DNA of 64,000 nucleotides, taken from Azospirillum sp. OGB3. GTDB taxonomy: Bacteria > Pseudomonadota > Alphaproteobacteria > Azospirillales > Azospirillaceae. A program made the translations under genes and the position numbers. The DNA lies in NCBI RefSeq assembly GCF_014192915.1, contig NZ_JACHYN010000001.1, positions 186,001 through 250,000 on the forward strand. The letters are read 5' to 3'. The notes beneath the pieces were generated by a model. The model saw nothing but the letters and a program-made list of their open reading frames with translations, did no database searches and was not told where the DNA came from. Below are positions 25,220 through 33,611 of this stretch, in pieces; position 1 is the stretch's first letter, and the number at the start of each line of letters is the position of its first letter.

Positions 25220-26451
25220 CGAAACCCGCCCTGGTCTTCTCCTGGGAAATGTTCGGCCCCTACCACATGGACCGGCTTGAGGCGGTTGGGCGACGGCTCG
25301 GCCATCTCTACGACGTGGTCGGCCTGGAGGTCGGGTCGAAATCCCACACCTACGCCTGGGACTCCACCGGGGAGGGGCAGCACTTCCGCAAGGTCACGCT
25401 GTTCCCCGGACGCTCCAAGGCGGACATCCCGTCCTTCCAGGTCTACCGCGCGCTGCTGCGCGAGTGCCGCAAGGCGGGGGCCAGCCACGTCTTCCTGTGC
25501 CATTACGAGGAGCCGGACGTCTTCGCCCTGGCGGTGACGATGCGGCTGATGGGACGGCGCGTCGTCAACATGAACGCCTCCAAGTTCGACGACAAGCCGC
25601 GCGTCCTCTGGCGAGAGGCGCTGAAGTCCCTGCTCTACAAGCCCTATCAGGCGGCGATCGGGGGCAGCCACCGCACCGTCGACTATTACCGTTTCCTGGG
25701 TCTGCCCAAGGACCGGCTGTTCATCGGCTACGACACCCTGTCGCTGGAGCGGGTGCGCCGGCTGTCCGGCATGACTCCGGCGCCGGACGGCGTGCCCTTC
25801 GCCGAGCGGCACTTCACCATCATCGCCCGCTTCGTGCCGAAGAAGAACCTGTTCCGCGCGGTCGAGGCCTACGACCTCTACCGCCGGCTGGCGGGAGACG
25901 CGGCGCGGCCCCTGCACCTCTGCGGCTCAGGCCCGCTGGAGGCCGATCTGCGGGCCGAGGTCGCCCGGCGCGGGCTGGAGGGGCACATCCTCTTCCGCGG
26001 CTTCCTTCAGGAGAAGGCGATCGCGGAAACGCTGGGCTCCACCCTGTGCCTGCTGCTGCCCTCGCTGGAGGAGCAGTTCGGGCTGGTGGTGAACGAGGCG
26101 CTGGCGATGGGCGTGCCGACGATCCTGTCCGACCAGTGCGGCGCCCGCGACGTGCTGATCCGCAGCGGCCTGAACGGCCACATCGTCGAGCCCGACAACC
26201 CGGAGGGGCTGGCCCGCCACATGCTGTCCGTCGCGTCGGACGAGGCGGAATGGCGGCGCCTCAGCCTCAACGGACGGCCCTTCCAGGCGCTGGCCGACGC
26301 CGGCTATTTCGCGGAGGCCGTGGAGAAGGCCCTGCACAGCCTGGGCGCCCGCCCGGCAGCGTCTGTTCCGGAAACCGCCGCCCTGCAAACCGCCGCCCTG
26401 CAAACCGCCAACGAAAGCGCCCCCAAGGGCACCCGTGAAAGCGAAGCCTGA
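25216..26451 (+). CDS. glycosyltransferase family 4
   Basis: The 411-residue product has a GT-B fold with the C-terminal GT1 domain (ERHFTIIARFVPKKNLFRAV, LHLCGSGPLEADLR, and the donor-binding LLPSLEEQFGLVVNEALAMG with its E-x7-E motif). It transfers a sugar from a nucleotide donor onto the growing lipid-linked repeat unit; donor and acceptor are unknown. The C-terminal tail holds a duplicated AALQT segment from a tandem DNA duplication near 26382-26411. Its stop overlaps the next start (TGATG). Confidence 0.88.
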   Translation: MTKPALVFSWEMFGPYHMDRLEAVGRRLGHLYDVVGLEVGSKSHTYAWDSTGEGQHFRKVTLFPGRSKADIPSFQVYRALLRECRKAGASHVFLCHYEEPDVFALAVTMRLMGRRVVNMNASKFDDKPRVLWREALKSLLYKPYQAAIGGSHRTVDYYRFLGLPKDRLFIGYDTLSLERVRRLSGMTPAPDGVPFAERHFTIIARFVPKKNLFRAVEAYDLYRRLAGDAARPLHLCGSGPLEADLRAEVARRGLEGHILFRGFLQEKAIAETLGSTLCLLLPSLEEQFGLVVNEALAMGVPTILSDQCGARDVLIRSGLNGHIVEPDNPEGLARHMLSVASDEAEWRRLSLNGRPFQALADAGYFAEAVEKALHSLGARPAASVPETAALQTAALQTANESAPKGTRESEA

Positions 26452-27599
26452 TGACCGACCGCCGCAACACCCCCCACATCGTCGTCTCGGGCCGCCTTCC
26501 CCCGCCCACGGACGGGATGAGCCGGGTCACCGCCCTGGTGCTGGACCGCCTGCGCGATCGCGGCCCGGTCCAGGCCACGGTGGAGGTCGCGGACCTGTCG
26601 CCGGGCTGGAACGGCGGCGGCCTGCGCTACCACGCCGCCAAGGCGATGCGCGTGCTGCTGGCCGGCCTGCGTCTGGCGGCCGGGGCGACGATCCCCGGAC
26701 GGCGTTTCTACATGCCCGTCGATTCGGGGCTGGGGATCTTCTACACGGCGGCGCTGGCCGGAGCGGCGCGGCTGTTCGGCTATGAACGGACGCTGCACCA
26801 CCATTCCTTCGCCACCATCTCGAAGCCGACGTGGCGGATGAGCCTGCTGACCCGGCTGGCCGGCACGGACTGCATGCATGTGCTGCTCTGCCCCGCCATG
26901 CAGGCGCGCTTCCAGGCGCTCTACCCGGCGGCGAAGACGGCGATGAGCGTCTCCAACGCCATCTTCACCCCGCCGGTGCCGCGGCCGCGCCACGGCAAGT
27001 CCGGCCCGCTGCGCATCGGCCACCTGTCCAACCTGTGCGCCGAAAAGGGGCTGGACACGCTGTTCACCCTTCTGCGCGCCCTGCGGTCGGAGGGGGTGGA
27101 CGTCAAGCTGGTGCTGGCCGGGCCGGGGCTGGGGCGCATGGACAACGCGCTGGTCGCGGCGGGGCTGGCGGCCTTCGACGGCGACGTGGAGTATCATGGC
27201 CCGGTGGACGACGAGGCCAAGGCGGCCTTCTACCGCGACATCGACGTCTTCGTCTTCCCCACCCGCTACCGCAACGAGGCGCAGCCGCTGGTGCTGTTCG
27301 AGGCGATGGCGGCGGGCGTGCCGGTGCTCGCCTACGACCGCGGCTGCATCGGCAGCGACATCCCCCGCCCCGGCCTCGTCCCCCAGGACCGGGACTTCAT
27401 CCAGGCGGTGCTGCCGGCGCTGCGCCTGTGGGCCAAGGACCGCGACGCGCTGGCGCTCGCCTCCGAACAGGCCCACGCCCGTGCCCGCGCCGCCCACGAG
27501 GCCGGGCACAGCGGCATGGACGCGCTGCTCGACCGCATCGCCGGCCCGCTGCCCGAAGCCGCCGGGCCGGCCGTCCGCCCGAAGCGCGCCATGGGGTAG
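26451..27599 (+). CDS. glycosyltransferase family 4
   Basis: This 382-residue GT-B enzyme begins SGRLPPPTDGMSRVTALVLD, a donor-pocket N-terminus. The C-terminal domain is clear: GPLRIGHLSNLCAEKGLDTL, LVLAGPGLGRMDNAL, FPTRYRNEAQPLVLFEAMA (E-x7-E) and AYDRGCIGSD. Sugar specificity is unknown. It is translationally coupled to the preceding glycosyltransferase and ends the forward run of transferases before the coiled-coil gene. Confidence 0.88.
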   Translation: MTDRRNTPHIVVSGRLPPPTDGMSRVTALVLDRLRDRGPVQATVEVADLSPGWNGGGLRYHAAKAMRVLLAGLRLAAGATIPGRRFYMPVDSGLGIFYTAALAGAARLFGYERTLHHHSFATISKPTWRMSLLTRLAGTDCMHVLLCPAMQARFQALYPAAKTAMSVSNAIFTPPVPRPRHGKSGPLRIGHLSNLCAEKGLDTLFTLLRALRSEGVDVKLVLAGPGLGRMDNALVAAGLAAFDGDVEYHGPVDDEAKAAFYRDIDVFVFPTRYRNEAQPLVLFEAMAAGVPVLAYDRGCIGSDIPRPGLVPQDRDFIQAVLPALRLWAKDRDALALASEQAHARARAAHEAGHSGMDALLDRIAGPLPEAAGPAVRPKRAMG

Positions 27600-27856
27600 T
27601 CTCGCGTCGATGGAACTTCCTCGATATCAATCGCGTTTTCGGACGGGGCGGCTGGACCCGTGGGCCGGAATGCGCCATCATGAGCGCATACATCCGCAAT
27701 CCGACCGACTCGATGACGCCCGCCGACAAAGCCCCATCCATCCGCTCGACCCGAGCCAGGGCCGTCCTGCCGGACGAACCCATCGACAGTGACACGAAAG
27801 CGGTTCACACTCCGACGCACGGACGCTCAACAGAGCCGGTTTCCGCGCAAGAACGG

Positions 27857-28204
27857 ATGGCACGCATGGCTTACGTGACGCAGGACAAGTTCAACGAAGC
27901 CATCGATCATCTTGGCCATCACATCGACCGCCGGCTGACCGCGCTCGAAACCGAGGTGAAGTCTCTGCGCACCGACATGGTGCAGGGCTTCGAAAAGGTG
28001 GACCGGCGTTTCGAAGCCATCGACCAACGGTTCGAGGCCATCGATCAGCGGTTCGAGGCCATCGATCAGCGTTTCGAAGCCATCGACCAGCGGTTCGAAA
28101 ACCTCGAAGGGTCGCTGGCCGCGTCGAACAAGGTCCACAACGACAATCATCTGGAACTGAAGCAGATGCTCGGCGTCCTGCTCCAGGAAATCCGCAGCAA
28201 GTAA
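27857..28204 (+). CDS. small coiled-coil protein with heptad repeats
   Basis: No family name can be assigned. The product is about 115 residues from ATG 27857 (ATG 27866 or 27680 also possible) and is almost all helix: HIDRRLTALETEVKSLRTD leads into five near-identical heptads (FEKVDRR, then four FEAIDQR) encoded by 21-bp units. It continues as FENLEGSLAASNKVH and ends KQMLGVLLQEIRSK. The pattern predicts an oligomeric coiled coil with no membrane segment. It sits between the glycosyltransferases and the convergent di-iron gene. Annotation confidence is lower for the start than for the reading frame. Confidence 0.65.
   Translation: MARMAYVTQDKFNEAIDHLGHHIDRRLTALETEVKSLRTDMVQGFEKVDRRFEAIDQRFEAIDQRFEAIDQRFEAIDQRFENLEGSLAASNKVHNDNHLELKQMLGVLLQEIRSK
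27989..28093 (+). repeat. 21-bp tandem repeats, five units, in the coiled-coil gene
   Basis: Units at 27989-28009, 28010-28030, 28031-28051, 28052-28072 and 28073-28093. The last four differ only at third positions (TTCGARGCCATCGAYCARCG plus one base). The first encodes FEKVDRR and the rest FEAIDQR. A degenerate sixth unit (FENLEGS) follows. Near identity suggests recent expansion and possible unit-number variation without frame change. Confidence 0.9.
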
Positions 28205-28207
28205 CCG

Positions 28208-28798
28208 TCACACCCAGCGCGCCGCCTTCACCCCGACGCGGGACAGGAACACCGCCACCCCCGCCAGCGCACGAGCGGTCCAGGGCGGCGCCGGGTCCAG
28301 GCGGGCGGCGTCGCGGGCGTGGAGCCGCTCGTCGAGGCGGCAGGCCTCCAGCAAATCCAGCAGCGCCGGATTGGGGGCGAGCCGCCGCGCCAGAGCGATC
28401 TGCCGGGCGTAATGCCCGTCCACCCAGGCCTCCACCCCGGCGACCACCGCGTAGAAGTAGGGCGGGCCGAGCCAGGCCGGCAACCCGCCCATCACCCGGC
28501 CCGACCAGCGCCAAAAGGCCAGCGGCGCGCTGCGCTTGTCCGGCGGCAGGACCGCCTCGAACAGCCGCAGGTGCCGCCGTTCGACCCGGCGGTGGGAGGC
28601 GGCGAAGCGCAGGACCTCCGGGTCGGTCGTGGCGCCGGCGACCCCGTCGTAGAGGGCCACCGCCACGGTCTCGCCGACATGGCTGGCGCGCAGCTCGCGC
28701 CGGATGCGCGCCGGCAGGGCGGACAGGTCGAGGCGCGGCGGCGCCAGCCCGATGGTGGCGGACGGCGGCGCCTCGGGAGACGGGCTGTGCGTGTCCAT
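28208..28798 (-). CDS. Coq7-like di-iron protein
   Basis: The 196-residue protein carries six expected di-iron ligands of the COQ7 (demethoxyubiquinone hydroxylase) fold: Glu43 in HVGETVAVALY, E73-x-x-H76 (RVERRH), Glu123 in GVEAWVDGHY and E157-x-x-H160 (DERLH). COQ7 acts in ubiquinone synthesis at the membrane. Being last in a minus-strand pair inside an exopolysaccharide locus, four bases after the beta-helix gene, a role in sugar or polymer modification is possible but untested. The resemblance is of motifs and length (usual COQ7 about 170-220); a divergent paralogue is the most cautious reading. Confidence 0.7.
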   Translation of the reverse strand: MDTHSPSPEAPPSATIGLAPPRLDLSALPARIRRELRASHVGETVAVALYDGVAGATTDPEVLRFAASHRRVERRHLRLFEAVLPPDKRSAPLAFWRWSGRVMGGLPAWLGPPYFYAVVAGVEAWVDGHYARQIALARRLAPNPALLDLLEACRLDERLHARDAARLDPAPPWTARALAGVAVFLSRVGVKAARWV

Positions 28799-28802
28799 GG
28801 GT

Positions 28803-30755
28803 TCAGCGTGCCCCCTCCGGCCCGATGCGCGACCAGGGAAGATCCTGGAAACCGATCTTCAGGGCGGGGGAGTTCGGACGCAGGCGGTAGTCGTCCTTCG
28901 CCGGGTTCATGAAATAGGGGTCCGGCAGGTTGCCCCCCTGGACGGAGCGCGCCTGCGTGCGTTCCACGGGCGCCCCCGGCGCGCGCAGACCGCGGCCCGG
29001 CCGGTCGAAGATGTTGTTCTCCAGCCGGTACTCGCCGCCGGTCAGCGCCGTCACCAGCTGCTCCACCGGGACGCGGGCGTGGATGATGTTGCGGCTGGCC
29101 TCGTTGTCGCGCAGGAAGCCCGCCGTCCCCGCCTTCGGCACCCATTCGAAGCGCAGGAAGCGGTCACGCTCGTCGGTCAGCACGGCGATGTTGTTCTCCA
29201 CCCGGTTGCCGTCGCCGCCATGGACGAAGACCGCCGCCCAGCCGGTGTCCTCCAGGAAGTTGCCCTCGACCCGCACGCCGTTGGTCAGGTCGTCCAGATA
29301 GATGCCGAAGCCCTTGTAGCGGGTCATCCAGCGCCCCGCCGCGTCGGTGGCGATCCCGCCGGTCCCCCGGATGTCGTTGAATCGGATGACCAGCCTGGTG
29401 TCGATGTCGCTGCGCCCCAGCGTTTCGATGGCGCCGAGGTCGGCGGTCTCCCGCCCGACGTCGCGGATGCGGTTGTACTCGATCACGTTGTCGGTGTTCT
29501 TCGTCTCCGGGTTCCAGTTCTTCATGGAGATGCCGTAGCGCGCGGCGTGCCGGATGTCGTTGTGGGCGATCTGCGTGCGGGTCACCCCGGCGCTCATGAT
29601 GCCGCCGCCATAGAAATTCACCTCGCCGACATGGCGGATGGTGTTGGCGACGATCCGGTTGCCGGCGCTACCCGGTGTCAGCTCGATCCCGCTGCGCCCC
29701 AGATGCTCCAGCCGGTTGCCGCGCACCTCGCTGTCCGCGACGCCGACCAGCAGAACGCCCGTCCCGACGGCGGAGAAGCGGTTGTCGAGGACGCGGTGCC
29801 CGGTGCCGCCGGCCAGCCGCACCGCCGCCCCGTTGTAGGGCACGTCGGCGAAGGACAGCCCGTCGAGGGTGATGGAGTCCGCCTTCTCCGCCTGGATCAG
29901 CGGGGCGGTGCGGGCCACCACCGCCTCGCCGTCGCGGGCGAAGGCCGCCGGGTCGTGGGGGCGCAGCAGCAGGCGCCGGTCCTTGGCGCTCCAGGCGAAC
30001 TGGCCGGGGAACTTCAGGAAGTCGGGATGGCCGAGCAAGCGGAAGGTGCTGCCGTCGCGGAACGGGTACCAGCCGTCGCGGTCGAGCACCAGCGTGCCGT
30101 TGCGGTCGATGCGCTCGATGCCGCGGATGTCGTCGGCCTGCCGTTCGCGGTCGAGCGCCTGGACGCGCACGCCGGGGACCGCCCAAGCCGCCTGGACGGT
30201 GCCGGGCGGAAAGCGGAACTGCCGCTTGTCGCCGCCGCCCTTGGTCTGCTGGGCGACGAACCAGCCGCTGCGGATCGGGTCCTGCGGGTCGAAGGCGCCG
30301 CTCTGCGCCGCGCGCAGCCGCGCCCCGCCGGCGCTGACGTCCAGGCCCGGCTCGCGCGCCAGCGGGGCGGAAACGACGCCGTCCCGCTCCGCCTTGAAGC
30401 CCGTCACCACCTCGCCGCCCGACAGGACCGGGGTCTCGCCGGGAAAGGCGGCGATGCGCAGCCCGGAATCCTCCGGCCCCAGAGTGACCGTGTCGGTCAG
30501 CCGGTGGGTGCCGCCGCGCAGCAGGATCAGGTGCAGGCCGCGCTTGCGCGCCTCCTCCACCGCGCGGGCCAGCGTGGCGACCGGGCCGTCCCGCCCGTCC
30601 GGGGTGGAGGCGGCGACCCGCCCGGACCAACGGTCGTCGCCCTGCGGGGAGACGTGGATCGCCGGCTCCGCCGCGACGGACGGGTGGGGGCCAGCCAGCA
30701 ACAGGACCAGCCACAACAGCCCGCCCGCGAAGAGTCCAGGAATCCGGCGCGTCAT
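28803..30755 (-). CDS. exported right-handed parallel beta-helix protein
   Basis: A 650-residue protein with a signal peptide (MTRRIPGLFAGGLLWLVLLL then a cleavage-like ...SVAAEP at about residue 30). It continues with DUF1565-like start HVSPQGDDRWSGRV and a long series of beta-helix coils from about residue 270 (repeated N-x-I/F and DN/EN turns: LDNRFSAVGTGVLLVG, GNRLEHLGRSGIEL, VIEYNRIRDVGRE). Such proteins are polysaccharide lyases, epimerases or glycan-binding proteins, and it is presumably periplasmic. Activity cannot be read from the sequence. Start at ATG 30755 has GGAGG upstream. It is divergent from the polymerase gene. Confidence 0.85.
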   Translation of the reverse strand: MTRRIPGLFAGGLLWLVLLLAGPHPSVAAEPAIHVSPQGDDRWSGRVAASTPDGRDGPVATLARAVEEARKRGLHLILLRGGTHRLTDTVTLGPEDSGLRIAAFPGETPVLSGGEVVTGFKAERDGVVSAPLAREPGLDVSAGGARLRAAQSGAFDPQDPIRSGWFVAQQTKGGGDKRQFRFPPGTVQAAWAVPGVRVQALDRERQADDIRGIERIDRNGTLVLDRDGWYPFRDGSTFRLLGHPDFLKFPGQFAWSAKDRRLLLRPHDPAAFARDGEAVVARTAPLIQAEKADSITLDGLSFADVPYNGAAVRLAGGTGHRVLDNRFSAVGTGVLLVGVADSEVRGNRLEHLGRSGIELTPGSAGNRIVANTIRHVGEVNFYGGGIMSAGVTRTQIAHNDIRHAARYGISMKNWNPETKNTDNVIEYNRIRDVGRETADLGAIETLGRSDIDTRLVIRFNDIRGTGGIATDAAGRWMTRYKGFGIYLDDLTNGVRVEGNFLEDTGWAAVFVHGGDGNRVENNIAVLTDERDRFLRFEWVPKAGTAGFLRDNEASRNIIHARVPVEQLVTALTGGEYRLENNIFDRPGRGLRAPGAPVERTQARSVQGGNLPDPYFMNPAKDDYRLRPNSPALKIGFQDLPWSRIGPEGAR

Positions 30756-31035
30756 ATCACCTCCGTTCGGCACCCCAGCGAAACTGGCGGCGGGGGGCGG
30801 ATGAAGCAAAAGCGCGGACGGGGTGCCTCGAAGGCGTGGCGCGGATAGCCCTGACCGGACGGACCTCGCCGTCTGCGCTCCCGGACGGGGGGACCCGACC
30901 GGGACCGGCGGTGTTGCTTCCGGATGTGCCGCCGTCGCTCCCGGGGGCCGGCACGACGACACCGCCCCACCGGCCGTCACACCACCGGCCGTGGCCGGCG
31001 GTGCCGCGCGTTCACGAGGTAAGGCGGAGTCCGGC

Positions 31036-32433
31036 ATGATCGAAACGGCGTTGATCGCGCAGGTGCTGGTGGTGGCCCTGGTCGCCGTGGTGTTCCTCAG
31101 CACCGGCACCGCGTCGATGTTCCACCCGCTGACCTACTATCTGATCTTCCACACGCTGGTCTTCGTGATCCGCCCGCTGCTGGTCCACGGCTTCGGCATC
31201 GACAACGCCTGGCTGTTCATGGGCTACTGGCCGAGTGCGGCGGAGTTCGTGAAGTCGCTGACGGTCAGTTCGGTCGCGCTGGTCGCCTTCTCCGTCGCCT
31301 GCGGCTGGGCCGGGCGGGTCAAGCCGGACCTCAGCCGGGCGCCCACCTTCACCTTCGACCGGCTGGACATCACCGCCTTCGCCCTGACCGTGGCGGCGCT
31401 GGGGCCGCTGGCCATCTATTCGGCCATCCTGCGCCAGGACGGCGCCGACTTCACCGGCACCGGCGACGTGCAGATGGAGCGCGACCCGCTGACCGGCCAG
31501 CCGGTCTACGTCAACACCACCGGCTACATCGCCGAGGCCCATTCGATGGGCCTGCCGCTGACGCTGGGCATCATCTGGGTCAGCCGCTTCCACCCGCTGT
31601 CCTTCATCCCCTTCATCGCCTTCGTCAGCTACCGCGCCTATCTGGGCTGGGGGCGCTGGGCGATCATCATGGGCGTGCTGGGCATGGTGCTGCTGATCCT
31701 CTACCACACGCGCACCAAGTGGTTCCGCTGGTGGCAGCTCGCCTGCGGCCTGCCGGTGCTGCTGCTGTTCCACACGCTGGGCAACAACCGCGACTTCCTG
31801 CGCGGCGTGCTGGCTGGCACCGAGAATCCGGGCAAGCTGTTCAGCATCTTCCAGGGTGGCGAGGGCTCCTTCGTGGAGAGCGTGTCGAACCAGGACATCG
31901 CCAACTTCGACTTCCTGGCCTTCATCCTGTGGGCGGTGCCGCAGCAGTCGGGCACCTACACCTGGTTCACCCAGTATCTCCAGCTCTTCACCGAGCCGAT
32001 CCCGCGCATGCTGTGGCCGGACAAGCCCATCGGCGCGCCGGTCAAATGGGTGTCGCTGCACGATTTCGGCAACTTCTCCAACCTGACCACCTCGCTGGCC
32101 GGCGACGGCTGGATGAGCGCGGGGTGGATCGGCGTGATCGTCACCATGGTGGTGGTCGGGCTGATCCTGGGACGGCTGCACCGCTGGTTCTGGGAGTCGG
32201 GCTTCACCAACCGCTACGCGGTGCTTTTCTATTGCGCCTTCATCCCGCTGTCGCTGCAATGGTACCGCGACGGCAACATCACCATCGTCAAGTTCGGCTT
32301 CTTCTCGCTGTTGCCCATCCTGCTGTGGATCGGCGCGACCAAGGCGCTGCGCCTGTGGATCGGCGACTCCGCCGGATCGCCGCTCGCGCAGAGCCGCATG
32401 TCGGTCTTCCGGTTCCCCGCGGACCGGGCGTGA
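31036..32433 (+). CDS. O-antigen/exopolysaccharide polymerase-like membrane protein
   Basis: A 465-residue protein with about ten to twelve hydrophobic segments and a large loop (around residues 230-330) containing GNNRDFLRGVLAGT and ILWAVPQQSGTYTWFTQYLQ. The layout is that of Wzy-type polymerases, which join lipid-linked repeat units in the periplasm. Assignment rests on topology and context because Wzy sequences are poorly conserved. The ATG at 31036 has AAGGCGGAG upstream. The preceding 280 bases (divergent from the beta-helix gene) contain no other gene I can support. The stop overlaps the next GTG start. Confidence 0.75.
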   Translation: MIETALIAQVLVVALVAVVFLSTGTASMFHPLTYYLIFHTLVFVIRPLLVHGFGIDNAWLFMGYWPSAAEFVKSLTVSSVALVAFSVACGWAGRVKPDLSRAPTFTFDRLDITAFALTVAALGPLAIYSAILRQDGADFTGTGDVQMERDPLTGQPVYVNTTGYIAEAHSMGLPLTLGIIWVSRFHPLSFIPFIAFVSYRAYLGWGRWAIIMGVLGMVLLILYHTRTKWFRWWQLACGLPVLLLFHTLGNNRDFLRGVLAGTENPGKLFSIFQGGEGSFVESVSNQDIANFDFLAFILWAVPQQSGTYTWFTQYLQLFTEPIPRMLWPDKPIGAPVKWVSLHDFGNFSNLTTSLAGDGWMSAGWIGVIVTMVVVGLILGRLHRWFWESGFTNRYAVLFYCAFIPLSLQWYRDGNITIVKFGFFSLLPILLWIGATKALRLWIGDSAGSPLAQSRMSVFRFPADRA

Positions 32434-33611
32434 GGCGACCGGTGGCGGCCGGGCTTGACAGGTTCCTTCTGCGCGGGCTGGCGCTGGCCGCCGCGCTGGT
32501 CCTGCCGCTGGCCTTCGCTCTGGACCCACCGGACGGCGACCTGACGGAGCTGGGCGGGTTCGCCGAGAACCGCTTCGGCCCCCGAGCGCCCCAGGCGATC
32601 TTCGTGCCGCCGCTGGCCGAGGCGGCGCGGCCCGGCGCCGATTACGACGCGCTGGTGTTCGGCGACGGCTTCTCCCGCCCCGAGGCGGAGGAGCGCCACG
32701 GCCGCTACGGCCGTTACTGGACCGACCATTTGCGCAACCTGACCGGCCTGACCGTCGGCGTGCGGCCCGCGGGTGCCGCGCCGCTGGCCGCCTATCTGGC
32801 CTCCCCCGACTTCCGGGAGCGTCCGCCGCGCGTGGTGATCCTGCAGTTATCGGAGCGCGACCTGAAGGAGCGCGTCGGCGTGTTGGACCTGTCCACCGTC
32901 ACCACCCCCCGCCCCCACGAGGTGGCGACCCTGCGCCCCCTCGCCGTCCAGCCCCTCGACCGTCAGCCGCGGTCCCTGGAGCGCGCCCGCGCCCGGGCCT
33001 GGAACCCGCCGCCCGTCGGCCACGCGCTCGACCTGCTGGTCAAGGCGCTGCCCCGCGCGCTGCTGAACGTGACCGGCGGCCCGGTGGAGGAGCTGGCCCT
33101 GTCCTACGCGGGCCTGTTCAGCTCCGCCGCCGCGACGAGCACCCTCTTCCGCGCCGGGGATTTCCAGGCCTGGCGCAGCGACCACCGCCTGCTGGAGGAG
33201 CGACGCGCCGCGCTGCACGCGATCCAGGACGCGGTGGAGGCCAACGGGGTGACGCGCTTCCTGCTGCTGGTCGCGCCGGACAAGGGGACGGTCTACGCCG
33301 ATTTCCTGCTCGATCCGCCAGCCCAACGGTCCGCGGTGGACGAGGTCATGGCCGCCGATCCGACGCTCCAGGCGGTGCCCCTGGCCGCCGGCCTGACGGC
33401 GCTGGCCGCCGGCGGGGTGCGCGACCTCTACGCGCCCAACGGCAGCCGCTGGGGGCTGGAGGGGCAGCTCTACGCGGCGCGGACGGTCGCCCGCAAGCTC
33501 GCCGGGCTGGGCGTGCTGACCGGCGCCACCGCCCCCTCGCCGGACGTCGCCATCCTGCCCTGCCGGCCCGGCCAGGGCGACTGCGCCCCCACCCGCACCC
33601 AAACCGACTGA
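32430..33611 (+). CDS. AlgX/AlgJ-like SGNH-fold protein, catalytic residues apparently lost
   Basis: GTG at 32430 overlaps the polymerase stop (GTGA) and gives 393 residues. A single N-terminal hydrophobic segment (about 13-31) could be a signal anchor. The order resembles the AlgX/AlgJ acetyltransferase group: LGGFAENRFGPR (usual start), a GDSF-like site, LLVAPDKGTVY and a DxHW-like site near the C-terminus. Here the Ser site reads GDGFS (Gly80 in place of Ser) and the Asp-His site reads NGSRW (337-341). The canonical nucleophile and His are thus absent. It is probably a periplasmic accessory without acetyl transfer, or a divergent enzyme. Function is inference. Confidence 0.7.
   Translation: MRRPVAAGLDRFLLRGLALAAALVLPLAFALDPPDGDLTELGGFAENRFGPRAPQAIFVPPLAEAARPGADYDALVFGDGFSRPEAEERHGRYGRYWTDHLRNLTGLTVGVRPAGAAPLAAYLASPDFRERPPRVVILQLSERDLKERVGVLDLSTVTTPRPHEVATLRPLAVQPLDRQPRSLERARARAWNPPPVGHALDLLVKALPRALLNVTGGPVEELALSYAGLFSSAAATSTLFRAGDFQAWRSDHRLLEERRAALHAIQDAVEANGVTRFLLLVAPDKGTVYADFLLDPPAQRSAVDEVMAADPTLQAVPLAAGLTALAAGGVRDLYAPNGSRWGLEGQLYAARTVARKLAGLGVLTGATAPSPDVAILPCRPGQGDCAPTRTQTD

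Noticed and set aside
27989..28114. tandem repeats considered as a CRISPR-like array
   Set aside because: The repeats are contiguous 21-bp units without spacers and in frame within a coiled-coil gene.
28704..30848. 714-codon plus-strand frame across the beta-helix gene
   Set aside because: It is antisense to a protein with a signal peptide and clear beta-helix repeats. Its composition (His/Asp/Val/Ala/Gly/Arg-rich) is typical of shadow frames.
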